DNA from: Streptomyces sp. CB02959
GTDB taxonomy: Bacteria; Actinomycetota; Actinomycetes; Streptomycetales; Streptomycetaceae
Direction: 5' to 3'
Assembly: GCF_002803155.1 (NCBI RefSeq)
Contig: NZ_NNBP01000018.1
Span: 124,001 to 188,000, forward strand
DNA length: 64,000 nt
How positions within the stretch are numbered: the stretch's first letter is position 1; every line of letters starts with the position of its first letter. The notes under the pieces are model-generated. The model had not been told where the DNA came from. It made no database searches and worked only from the letters and a program-made list of their open reading frames with translations. This document shows positions 26,522 to 33,735 of this stretch, one piece after another. Made by a program: the position numbers and the translations under genes.

Positions 26522-27042
26522 GAGCGGCTCCTCGGTGTTGCGCGCTGGTGTTGCGGGGTGCGGGTACGGGTGCGGAGGTGTTGGGGGGGAAGTGGGTGGG
26601 TGGGTGAGGTGTGCGCGGCGCCCCATATGTACGGGCGCCTGACGCGTGCGGCCGCCCGCGTATGCGGCTGTCCCGCCGTGGTCGCCGCGGGGTCGCCTGC
26701 GGGGTGGTTCGCCCCCGGCTGACGGGTGGAGGCCGGCGGAGCTGCCGCGGGATCCTTCCTCGGTGCCGGTCGGCCACGCGGGCGCGTCCCGCGGTGGGCG
26801 TGGCCGGGTGCGGGTGGCCCACCTGTGCGGCGGCGGAACGCGGCGGATGCAGCAAGGCACCGGCCCCTTTCAGCGCTGACCCGAAGGTAACCTTACTGCG
26901 CGGTAAATTTACGCCCGGTGCCGACTTCCAGCCAATGCCCTTGCAGGGCATTGGTCTGCGGCCGCGGGATTTCGACGCGCCCCGCCCCCGCCCGGGACGC
27001 GTCCGGACGGGGGCGGGGCGGGGGCAAGCGCCGTCGGTGGCG
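26522..27042. other. Long leader/promoter region of the acyl-CoA ligase gene
   Basis: These 521 bases separate the TetR gene stop from the ligase start. The stretch 26540-26620 is unusually rich in GGTG/GGGTG runs. The only clear site is the TTAC/GTAA operator at 26887-26912, implying a promoter there and a leader of more than 300 bases, or a second promoter nearer the gene. I see no gene. Confidence 0.5.
26887..26912. promoter_or_regulatory. TetR operator, copy 1 (upstream of acyl-CoA ligase)
   Basis: The core TTAC-TGCGCG-GTAA (26893-26906) is flanked symmetrically by an outer GTAA and TTAC, so the site is a palindrome nested in a palindrome. Nearly the same sequence occurs in reverse orientation before the TetR gene at 27761. 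Confidence 0.65.
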
Positions 27043-27723
27043 TCAGGCCGGGGTCCAGCGCTCGCCGCGCATGAGGCGGCCGAGACCGGACCAGGCGAAG
27101 TTCATCAGGGTGTCGGCGGCCTCCTCGGCCGTCGGCCGTGCGCCTTCGCCGGAGGGCCCGAAGGCCGACGCGCCGTCGGCGGTGCGGGCGTTGGCCCACT
27201 CGGCGAGCGATTCGGCGGCGCCGACGAGGGCGTGGGCCAGGCCCGCCACCTCGCGGTCGGCCAGTTCGCCGGCGCAGCCCGCCTCCTTCGCGGCGGCCGC
27301 GATCAGCCCGGTGACGAACCGGACGATCTCCGCCCGCATCGCGGCCACTTCGACCGCGAACGACTCCCCCTGGGTCCGCGCCTGCTGGTGCAGTACCGCC
27401 CAGCCGTCGGGGTGTTCGGCGGTGTGGGCGAAGAAGCCGGTCAGGCCGCTCCAGAGTTGGCGGTCGGCGGCGGCGTCCCGCTCCACGGCGGCGGTCACGG
27501 CCGCCACCAGGGCCACGGACTCGCGCCGGATGACCGCGTTGAAGAGGTCTTCCTTGGAGTTGAGGTAGAGGTAGACCAGGGGCTTGGAGACGCCGGCGAG
27601 TTCGGCGATCTCGTCCATGGAGGCCGCCCGGTACCCGCGCCGTGCGAACGTCCGCACCGCGGCGTCCATCATCTGCCGCTCCCGGACCGCCCGCGGCACC
27701 CGCTTGCTCTTGGCAGCTCCCAC
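27043..27723 (-). CDS. TetR-family transcriptional regulator
   Basis: The 226-residue protein has an N-terminal helix-turn-helix: MMDAAVRTFARRGYRAASMDEIAELAGVSKPLVYLYLNSKEDLF spans about residues 18-61. The C-terminal ligand domain is Ala-rich and unassigned. The start is GTG at 27723 with GGAGGG eight bases upstream. Its own promoter holds a palindrome (27761-27774) that recurs upstream of the neighbouring fatty acid-CoA ligase gene. I infer autoregulation and control of the ligase, probably in response to acyl-CoA or fatty acid. Confidence 0.9.
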   Translation of the reverse strand: MGAAKSKRVPRAVRERQMMDAAVRTFARRGYRAASMDEIAELAGVSKPLVYLYLNSKEDLFNAVIRRESVALVAAVTAAVERDAAADRQLWSGLTGFFAHTAEHPDGWAVLHQQARTQGESFAVEVAAMRAEIVRFVTGLIAAAAKEAGCAGELADREVAGLAHALVGAAESLAEWANARTADGASAFGPSGEGARPTAEEAADTLMNFAWSGLGRLMRGERWTPA

Positions 27724-27751
27724 CCTGAAGACCCTCCATCATCCCGCCCGT

Positions 27752-27780
27752 TTACGGCATTTACCGCAAAGTAAGTTTAC
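27752..27780. promoter_or_regulatory. TetR operator, copy 2 (own promoter)
   Basis: TTAC-CGCAAA-GTAA at 27761-27774, with further TTAC at 27752 and 27777, lies 38 bases upstream of the regulator start and about 100 bases upstream of the divergent hydrolase gene. Read on the minus strand it aligns with copy 1 over about 22 bases with few differences. Confidence 0.65.
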
Positions 27781-27881
27781 GATCTTCACCCTCCCCGCCG
27801 GCCCACTTGACGAGCGGCGGGCATGGCGAGACGATACGGTTCGTTGCGTTGATGGATATCGGGATTTCAGGAGGTCTGCGC

Positions 27882-28799
27882 ATGTCACAGCGGGGTTCGG
27901 CGGGTGCGCCGGTGGTCGAGGAGCACTTCGTCCAGGCCGCTCCGGGGGTCCGGTTGTGGACCGAGCAGCGGGGGCCGCTCGACGCGCCCCCGCTGCTGCT
28001 GGTCATGGGCGCGCAGGCCACCGGTGTCGGCTGGCCGGAGCCGCTGGTGGACGCGCTGGCCGCGCACCACCGGGTGATCCGTTACGACCACCGGGACACC
28101 GGCCGCTCCACCTGGTCGTTCGAGGACCGGCCGTACCGGATCGCCGACCTCGCCGCCGACGTGGTCGCCGTGCTGGACGGGCTCGGTGTCGACCGCGCGC
28201 ATCTCGTCGGGCTGTCGCTGGGCGGCATGCTGGCCCAGATGGTCCTCGCCGACCATCCGGACCGGCTGCTCAGCGCCACCCTGATGGGCACCGGCGCGCT
28301 CAGCACCGTCCCGTACACCCGGCCCGACGGCTCCACCGTCCCGGTGGACGAGCTGCCGGGCATCGCGCCGGAGGTGCTGGAGATGTGGGCCCGGCCGGTC
28401 GTCGACCACGGTGAAGAGGCCGAGATCGAGCGCCGGATCGCGCACTGGCGGGTGCTCGCCGGTGGGCTGCTGCCGTTCGACGCGGCGTACTACCGCGATC
28501 TGGAGCGCCGGGTCGTCGCGCACACCGGGCACTACCGCGTGGGCACCGCCCACGGGCGCGCCGACGACGGCGGGATGCTCCGCACCGAGGAGCTGGCGCG
28601 GAACACGGTGCCGACGCTGGTGGTCTGCGCCCCGGCCGAGCCGGTGTTCCCGCCGCCGCATCCGCAGCACCTCGCACAGGCGGTCGGGGGCGCGGAGCTG
28701 GTGGAGGTCCCGGGGATGGGGCATGCGCTGCCGCCGGCGGTCCACCGGCCGCTGGTGGACGCGATCCTGGCGCACACCGGGGCGGTCCGGGGGCGGTGA
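27882..28799 (+). CDS. Alpha/beta hydrolase
   Basis: This 305-residue hydrolase has nucleophile S112 in GLSLGG and the His in VPGMGHALP. VIRYDHRDTGRST is typical of the branch that includes aclacinomycin methylesterase-like enzymes. The position normally holding the catalytic Asp reads APAEPV, with Glu where Asp is expected, which is unusual. ATG at 27882 follows AGGAGGT at ideal distance; an in-frame ATG at 27807 lacks such a site. It diverges from the TetR gene and may share its operator. Substrate unknown. Confidence 0.88.
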   Translation: MSQRGSAGAPVVEEHFVQAAPGVRLWTEQRGPLDAPPLLLVMGAQATGVGWPEPLVDALAAHHRVIRYDHRDTGRSTWSFEDRPYRIADLAADVVAVLDGLGVDRAHLVGLSLGGMLAQMVLADHPDRLLSATLMGTGALSTVPYTRPDGSTVPVDELPGIAPEVLEMWARPVVDHGEEAEIERRIAHWRVLAGGLLPFDAAYYRDLERRVVAHTGHYRVGTAHGRADDGGMLRTEELARNTVPTLVVCAPAEPVFPPPHPQHLAQAVGGAELVEVPGMGHALPPAVHRPLVDAILAHTGAVRGR

Positions 28800-28841
28800 C
28801 GGCCGCCCGCCCGGCCCGCGGCCCCGCGGGTGCACACGGCG

Positions 28842-28876
28842 GCGCCCCCGCGGCCTCGTACGGGCTGCGGGGGCGC
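28842..28876. terminator. Terminator between hydrolase and symporter genes
   Basis: GCGCCCCCGC and GCGGGGGCGC form a perfect 10-bp stem with a 15-base loop between convergent genes. Confidence 0.65.
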
Positions 28877-28919
28877 TGTCGGGTGCGGCGGCGGGGCCGG
28901 ACGGCCCCGGTGGGCGGCG

Positions 28920-30290
28920 TCAGGCCGCGGCGGTGGCCGGCTCGCGCTCGGTGACGGGCTCGGCGGCGGCGGTGTCGGCGCCGGAGTCGCCGATGCGGAT
29001 GCTGGTGGCGCTGGCGTAGGCGTCGCGGTCCAGGATCTTCTCCCGGGCGGAGACCAGGATCGGGATGACGGACTGGCCGGCCACGTTGGTGGCGGTCCGC
29101 ATCATGTCCAGGATCGGGTCGATGGCCATGAGCAGGCCGACGCCCTCCAGGGGGAGGCCCAGCGTGGACAGGGTCAGGGTCAGCATGACCGTGGCGCCGG
29201 TGAGGCCGGCGGTGGCGGCGGAGCCGATGACCGAGACGAAGGCGATCAGGACGTAGTCGGCGATGCTCAGGTGGACGTTGAAGATCTGCGCGATGAAGAT
29301 CGCGGCGATCGCCGGGTAGATCGAGGCGCAGCCGTCCATCTTGGTCGTCGAGCCGAACGGCACCGCGAAGGAGGCGTACTCCTTCGGCACACCGAGGCGC
29401 TCGGTGACCTTCTGGGTGACCGGCATGGTGCCGACCGAGGAGCGGGAGACGAAGGCCAGCTGGATGGCGGGCCAGGCACCGCGGAAGAACTGGAGCGGGT
29501 TGACCTTGGCGACGGTCGAGAGCAGCAGCGGGTAGACGACGAAGAGGACCAGCGCGCAGCCGACGTAGATGTCGACGGTGAAGGTCGCGTACTTGCCGAT
29601 GAGGTTCCAGCCGTAGGTGGCGATGGCGTGGCCGATGAGGCCGACGGTGCCGATCGGGGCCAGGCGGATGACCCACCACAGGGCCTTCTGGAGCAGTTCC
29701 AGGACGGCGCGGCTGAGCTTGAGGACCGGTTCGGCCTTGTCGCCGAGCTGGAGCGCGGCGATGCCGGCGACGGCCGCGATGAAGACGATCTGCAGGACGT
29801 TGAGCTCGGTGAACGGCGTGATGACGTCGGTGGGGACGATGCCGGTGAGGAAGTCGATCCAGGAGCCGGTGTGCTGGGGGAGCTTGCCGTCCTTGGGGGT
29901 CAGCCCGGTGCCCGCGCCGGGGTGCGTCAGCAGGCCGATGGCCAGGCCGATCGCGACCGCGATGAGCGAGGTGACCATGAACCACAGCAGGGTGCGGGTG
30001 GCCAGTCGCGCGGCGTTGTTGACCTGCCGCAGGTTGGTGATCGAGACCAGGATCGCGAAGAAGACCAGGGGGGCGACGGCCAGCTTCAGCAGCTGGACGA
30101 AGAGGTCGCCGATGTGCTCCAGGGTGGAGCCGAGCCAGCCGACGTCACCGCTCTTGGCGACCCAGCCGAGCACCACGCCGAGGACGAGGCCGGCCAGGAT
30201 CTGCACCCAGAACGGGATCTTGGGTATTCGGGAGGTCTTCGGGGTCTGGGGCGCCTCGGCGGGCGCGGGGGTCTGGGCAGACGTGGACAA
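28920..30290 (-). CDS. DAACS-family cation:dicarboxylate/amino-acid symporter, possible cystine importer
   Basis: This is a 456-residue secondary transporter of the sodium:dicarboxylate family. It has about eight helices and the re-entrant-loop signatures SRSSVGTMPVT and PFGSTTKMDGCASIYPAIAAIFIAQIF, with the substrate-site segment DPILDMMRTATNVAGQ. The TTG at 30290 is preceded by GGAG eight bases upstream; GTG at 30299 is an alternative. Family members carry glutamate, C4-dicarboxylates or L-cystine (TcyP type). A Cys-rich leader peptide encoded 113 bases upstream makes cystine the most attractive guess, but motif evidence alone does not settle the substrate. Confidence 0.9.
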   Translation of the reverse strand: MSTSAQTPAPAEAPQTPKTSRIPKIPFWVQILAGLVLGVVLGWVAKSGDVGWLGSTLEHIGDLFVQLLKLAVAPLVFFAILVSITNLRQVNNAARLATRTLLWFMVTSLIAVAIGLAIGLLTHPGAGTGLTPKDGKLPQHTGSWIDFLTGIVPTDVITPFTELNVLQIVFIAAVAGIAALQLGDKAEPVLKLSRAVLELLQKALWWVIRLAPIGTVGLIGHAIATYGWNLIGKYATFTVDIYVGCALVLFVVYPLLLSTVAKVNPLQFFRGAWPAIQLAFVSRSSVGTMPVTQKVTERLGVPKEYASFAVPFGSTTKMDGCASIYPAIAAIFIAQIFNVHLSIADYVLIAFVSVIGSAATAGLTGATVMLTLTLSTLGLPLEGVGLLMAIDPILDMMRTATNVAGQSVIPILVSAREKILDRDAYASATSIRIGDSGADTAAAEPVTEREPATAAA

Positions 30291-30403
30291 CGGACACACT
30301 CCGGGAACGGGAAGGCGTGGAGACGCGAGGCGTCGGGAACGGCATGACGTGGCGCCAGGAGGTCCGTGCGTAGAGACAGGATCTCCGGCCGCTGGGGAAC
30401 GGG

Positions 30404-30508
30404 TCAGCGGCGGCAACAGGCCGCGGACATACAGCGGCAAAGATCGACGTGCAGGCGCACCACGAGCGGGACGCTCATGGGATTCGCGGGCGCGGCTGCG
30501 GTCTTCAT
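30404..30508 (-). CDS. Cys-rich leader peptide (putative cysteine attenuator)
   Basis: This short frame encodes 34 residues ending VRLHVDLCRCMSAACCRR, with four Cys codons in the last eleven, including a tandem CC. The RLHVDLCR...A-CCR pattern matches the family annotated as putative leader peptide in Streptomyces, and resembles mycobacterial polycysteine short ORFs that act as cysteine-responsive attenuators. The ATG at 30508 coincides with the predicted transcription start (TAACGT -10 ending at 30516), so it would be leaderless. An internal ATG at 30478 is an alternative. It precedes the symporter on the same strand. Confidence 0.75.
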   Translation of the reverse strand: MKTAAAPANPMSVPLVVRLHVDLCRCMSAACCRR

Positions 30509-30515
30509 GACAAGC

Positions 30516-30545
30516 ACGTTAACACTTGAACTTTGAGGAACCCAA
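30516..30545 (-). promoter_or_regulatory. Promoter of the leader peptide/symporter unit
   Basis: On the minus strand TTGGGT (30545-30540), an 18-base spacer and TAACGT (30521-30516) form a plausible promoter, with transcription beginning at or next to the A of the leader ATG at 30508. Overlapping CTTTG/CAAAG inverted repeats (30531-30559) may bind a regulator. Confidence 0.55.
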
Positions 30546-30609
30546 AGAAAATCTTTGAGTCGTGATGAGGGTGGACGGGACGGGGCAATATCGGCGGGAC
30601 CGCGCAAAA

Positions 30610-30653
30610 CGGCGCCCGGTGTGCGGAGTTGGGACTCCGCGCACCGGGCGCCG
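30610..30653 (-). terminator. Terminator downstream of the DUF4229 gene
   Basis: A 19-bp stem (CGGCGCCCGG... with ...CCGGGCGCCG, one wobble pair) around TTGGGA. On the minus strand it is followed by GTTTTG, as expected for a gene ending at 30724. Confidence 0.8.
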
Positions 30654-30723
30654 GACGGGGGTGGGGAACGGACGGCGCGCCGACGTGACGCGTCTTACAG
30701 TCCGGAGGGAGCGGGGGTCGGGC

Positions 30724-31011
30724 CTACAGCCCGTCCTCCATGCGCTGGTTGGCCGCGAGGCGCTCCTTCTGGCGGTCCACCTTGGCCACGATCTGCTCGG
30801 ACATCGCGTCCCGCTGCTTGCGCAGCAGCACGAAGCTGAGCGGCGCGGAGATCACGATGGCGAGGAGGAGCATCCAGACGAGGTTGGAGTTGCCGACGCC
30901 GATCGGGATGATCTGGAAGTACGCCAGCACCCACACGACGGCGAAGCTGGCGGCGAACAGGCCGATGCGAAGGGCGGTGTAGCGGAGCGTCGCGAACTGG
31001 GGGCTACTCAC
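30724..31011 (-). CDS. DUF4229 membrane protein
   Basis: This is a 95-residue protein of the actinobacterial DUF4229 family, function unknown. I chose GTG at 31011 because the product then begins SSPQFATLRYTALRIG, the conserved start of the family, and GAAGGT lies about eight bases upstream. Two hydrophobic helices (about 15-32 and 41-60) are followed by a charged tail KQRDAMSEQIVAKVDRQKER. In-frame sequence upstream runs antiparallel through another gene. It is single, with its own terminator. Confidence 0.85.
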   Translation of the reverse strand: MSSPQFATLRYTALRIGLFAASFAVVWVLAYFQIIPIGVGNSNLVWMLLLAIVISAPLSFVLLRKQRDAMSEQIVAKVDRQKERLAANQRMEDGL

Positions 31012-31106
31012 GGTCGGGACCTTCTTCTCAACGGCAACCGAAAGGGTCTCCGTCCAGTCAAGCACAGGACGCTGGGCGATCTTCCGGGCCCCCGCCCGAG
31101 GGCGGT

Positions 31107-31631
31107 TCAGGCCAGGTCCAGCCACATCGTGACGTCGTCCCGGAAGTCGCCGTCGGCGAGCTTGATCGCGCGGGGAGCACGGCCGATCTCCTGGTAGCCG
31201 CAGGCTTCGTAGAAGCGGGACAGACCGGTGCCGCCGCGGCAGGTGAGGCGCAGTCCGATGATGCCGTCGATGCCGCGGGCGGCGTCGGCGACCGCGGCCA
31301 TCAGGGCGCGGCCGACGCCCCGGCCCTGGAGGGCGGGGCGGACCATCACGGTGTAGACCCACAGCCAGTGGGTGGACATCCCGTGCCAGTTGAAGGTGAG
31401 GAACGCGGTGGCCGCGACCCGGCCGCCGCCGTCCCGGCCGACGAGCAGCCGCTCGCGGCCGTCGGCCATCGCCGCGAGGTGGCGGACGAGGCCGGCGCGG
31501 GTGTCCTTCGGGGCCACCGGCGGAACGAAACCGACCGCGCCGCCCGCGTTGGCGACCTCCGCCCACAACGCGCAGATCCCGTCGCGGACCTCCGGGGTGA
31601 CGGCCGGGTCCAGCTCGAAGCGCACGCTCAT
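31107..31631 (-). CDS. GNAT-family N-acetyltransferase
   Basis: This 174-residue acetyltransferase has the acetyl-CoA loop ALQGRGVGRALMAA (Q102-x-x-G-x-G/A pattern, residues 101-113) after the strand WVYTVMVRP. A late SRFYEACGYQEIGR is the usual C-terminal hallmark. Substrate unknown. It lies 43 bases after the mqnE stop on the same strand, but a perfect G+C dyad separates the two, so co-transcription is uncertain. Confidence 0.88.
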   Translation of the reverse strand: MSVRFELDPAVTPEVRDGICALWAEVANAGGAVGFVPPVAPKDTRAGLVRHLAAMADGRERLLVGRDGGGRVAATAFLTFNWHGMSTHWLWVYTVMVRPALQGRGVGRALMAAVADAARGIDGIIGLRLTCRGGTGLSRFYEACGYQEIGRAPRAIKLADGDFRDDVTMWLDLA

Positions 31632-31645
31632 GGAGCGGGACCCTA

Positions 31646-31667
31646 CCGGGGCCCCGCGGGGCCCCGG
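31646..31667. terminator. Perfect G+C dyad after mqnE
   Basis: CCGGGGCCCC and GGGGCCCCGG with only GC between them form an uninterrupted 22-bp palindrome seven bases beyond the mqnE stop. It may be a terminator or processing site; no T tract follows. Confidence 0.45.
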
Positions 31668-31674
31668 GACATGA

Positions 31675-32850
31675 TCAGAGCCGCATCGGCTGCGGGGACT
31701 CGCGGCGCTCCGCGTCGGGGCCGGGGTACTCGCGGATGGTCTCGTAGCGGGTGTTGCGCTCGACGGGGCGGAAGCCGGCGTCGCGGATCAGGTCCAGCAG
31801 GTCGTCGCGGGTGAGCTTGTTCGGCGTGCCGTAGTTGTCCGCGTCGTGCGTGATCTTGTACTCGACGACCGAGCCGTCCATGTCGTCCGCGCCGTGCTGA
31901 AGGGCGAGCTGGGCGGTCTGGACGCCGTGCATCACCCAGAAGACCTTGACGTGCGGGACGTTGTCGAAGAGGAGCCGGGAGACCGCGAAGGTCTTCAGGG
32001 CCTCGGCGCCGCTGGCCATCGTGGTCCGGGCCTGGAGCTTGTTGCGGACCTTGCCGTCCTGCATGTCCACGAAGTCGTGCTGGTACCGCAGCGGGATGAA
32101 GACCTGGAAGCCCCCGGTCTCGTCCTGGAGTTCACGCAGCCGCAGGACGTGGTCGACGCGGTGGCGGGGCTCCTCGATGTGCCCGTAGAGCATGGTGCAG
32201 GGGGTCTTGAGGCCCTTTTCGTGGGCGAGGCGGTGGATCCGCGACCAGTCCTCCCAGTGGGTGGCGTGGTCGACGATGTGCTGCCGGACCTCCCAGTCGA
32301 AGATCTCGGCGCCGCCGCCGGTCAGCGACTCCAGGCCGGCGTCGATCAGCTCGTCGAGGATCTCGGAGGCGGACAGCCCGGAGATGGTCTCGAAGTGGTG
32401 GATCTCGGTGGCGGTGAACGCCTTGAGGGAGACGTTCGGCAGCGCGTTCTTCAGCTCCCGCAGCGAGCGCGGGTAGTAGCGCCACGGCAGGGTCGGGTGC
32501 AGGCCGTTGACGATGTGCAGCTCGGTGAGGTTGTCGTTCTCCATCGCCTTGGCGAGGCGGACGGCCTCCTCGATGCGCATGGTGTACGCGTCCTTCTCGC
32601 CCGGCTTGCGCTGGAACGAGCAGTACGCGCAGGACGCGGTGCACACGTTCGTCATGTTGAGGTGGCGGTTGACGTTGAAGTGGACGGCGTCGCCGTTCTT
32701 CCGGGTCCGCACCTCATGGGCGAGGCCGCCCAGCCAGGCCAGGTCGTCGGACTCGTAGAGGGCGATTCCGTCCTCGCGGGTCAGCCGCTCGCCGGCGTGG
32801 ACCTTCGCCTCCAGCTCGCGCTTGAGGCCGGCATCCATCGACGCAGCCAT
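31675..32850 (-). CDS. mqnE: Aminofutalosine synthase
   Basis: This radical-SAM enzyme joins the chorismate-derived enol ether to SAM's adenosyl moiety, making aminodeoxyfutalosine. It is 391 residues from ATG at 32850, which has GGAGG seven bases upstream; ATG at 32868 lacks a site. The cluster motif C70-x3-C74-x2-C77 lies in NMTNVCTASCAYCSF. Family features include ELHIVNGLHPTLPW and SLTGGGAEIFDWEVR. It follows the parS palindrome and precedes a GNAT gene. The other pathway genes mqnM, P and L are 1-6 kb away. Confidence 0.96.
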   Translation of the reverse strand: MAASMDAGLKRELEAKVHAGERLTREDGIALYESDDLAWLGGLAHEVRTRKNGDAVHFNVNRHLNMTNVCTASCAYCSFQRKPGEKDAYTMRIEEAVRLAKAMENDNLTELHIVNGLHPTLPWRYYPRSLRELKNALPNVSLKAFTATEIHHFETISGLSASEILDELIDAGLESLTGGGAEIFDWEVRQHIVDHATHWEDWSRIHRLAHEKGLKTPCTMLYGHIEEPRHRVDHVLRLRELQDETGGFQVFIPLRYQHDFVDMQDGKVRNKLQARTTMASGAEALKTFAVSRLLFDNVPHVKVFWVMHGVQTAQLALQHGADDMDGSVVEYKITHDADNYGTPNKLTRDDLLDLIRDAGFRPVERNTRYETIREYPGPDAERRESPQPMRL

Positions 32851-32885
32851 CGGGTCGCCTCCCACCATCTCTGTCTGTCACCGGC

Positions 32886-32901
32886 CGTTTCACGTGAAAC
32901 G
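32886..32901. other. parS site (ParB centromere-like element)
   Basis: GTTTCACGTGAAAC (32887-32900) is the exact 14-bp Streptomyces parS core, here extended to a 16-bp palindrome by flanking C and G. It lies between mqnE and the Lrp gene. ParB binds such sites near the replication origin to condense and segregate chromosomes. I saw no second copy in the window. Confidence 0.88.
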
Positions 32902-33016
32902 CTGGCCTTTTCCTGCGAAAAACGGGCTTCGCCGAGCCTACTCCCCCGGTTCCGCGGCGGGCGGAGGCCCCTTGGCAGTGACCCGGGCCCCCGTCCGCCG
33001 TCGGTGCGCACCCTGC

Positions 33017-33475
33017 TCAGTCGACCTCTTCGGGGAGTTCGCCGACGCGGTTCTCCCACTTGGTGGAGAGCACGATCGTGGTCCGCGTACGGGAGACGCC
33101 CTTGGTGCCGGACAGCCGCCGGATGGTGCGCTCCAGCCCGTCGACGTCGCCGACCCGGACCTTGAGCATGTAGGAGTCGTCGCCGGCGATGAACCAGCAG
33201 TCCTCGATCTCCTCCAGGTCCTTGAGCCGGCGGGCGACGTCCTCGTGGTCGGCGGCGTCCGACAGGGAGATGCCGACCAGGGCCGTGACGCCGAGTCCGA
33301 GCGCGGCGGCGTTGACCGTCGCGCGGTAACCGGTGATCACTCCGGCCGCTTCGAGGCGGTTGATCCGGTCCGTGACGCTGGGGCCGGAGAGGCCGACGAG
33401 CCGGCCGAGCTCCGCGTACGAGGCCCTGCCGTTCTCGCGAAGTGCCTGAATGAGCTGCCTATCCACCGCGTCCAT
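33017..33475 (-). CDS. Lrp/AsnC-family transcriptional regulator
   Basis: This 152-residue feast/famine regulator has an N-terminal helix-turn-helix in MDAVDRQLIQALRENGRASYAELGRLVGLSGPSVTDRINRLEAAGVITGYRA (about 1-51). It ends in a RAM ligand-binding domain including VGISLSDAADHEDVARRLKDLEEIEDCWFIAGDDSYMLKV. I prefer ATG at 33475 (GAGGGC upstream). In-frame sequence to 33559 crosses the divergent promoter. An Lrp protein normally autoregulates and senses an amino acid; the ligand is unknown. TAGAATCTA near 33520 may be part of its operator. Confidence 0.92.
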   Translation of the reverse strand: MDAVDRQLIQALRENGRASYAELGRLVGLSGPSVTDRINRLEAAGVITGYRATVNAAALGLGVTALVGISLSDAADHEDVARRLKDLEEIEDCWFIAGDDSYMLKVRVGDVDGLERTIRRLSGTKGVSRTRTTIVLSTKWENRVGELPEEVD

Positions 33476-33600
33476 GCCCTCAAGCCTTCCAATCTTTCCG
33501 CTTTTCTGCGTTCTGCATGTAGAATCTAAGGCATACAGGGTCCGAGCCCTGTGATTCATTTAGAACGATCAAGGACGATCTTTCAACAGGAGTTGTCACC

Positions 33601-33735
33601 GTGTACTCGATCGAGATGGCCTACGCCCGCATGCGTGAGCTGCAGGACCAGGCCAATCGTTCACGTGCCGCCCAGCTGCCCGCGACCTCGCGGGAGCGGC
33701 GCCGCCTGGGCCGCGCCGCCGCCAAGAAGCGCTAA
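33601..33735 (+). CDS. Small basic protein, 44 residues, unknown function
   Basis: A GTG at 33601 with GGAG nine bases upstream opens a 44-residue frame. It begins VYSIEMAYARMRELQDQANRS and ends in the very basic RERRRLGRAAAKKR. It looks like a single amphipathic helix followed by a cationic tail. It diverges from the Lrp gene, and its stop overlaps the convergent mqnM stop by three bases. It could be a target of the Lrp regulator. I do not recognise the family; it is not a frame-shadow because no gene opposes most of it. Confidence 0.65.
   Translation: MYSIEMAYARMRELQDQANRSRAAQLPATSRERRRLGRAAAKKR

Noticed and set aside
26522..26860. N-terminal extension of the acyl-CoA ligase
   Set aside because: The in-frame upstream residues are low-complexity Pro/His/Arg, while GTG at 26521 has a good GAGGAG site and gives a normal length.
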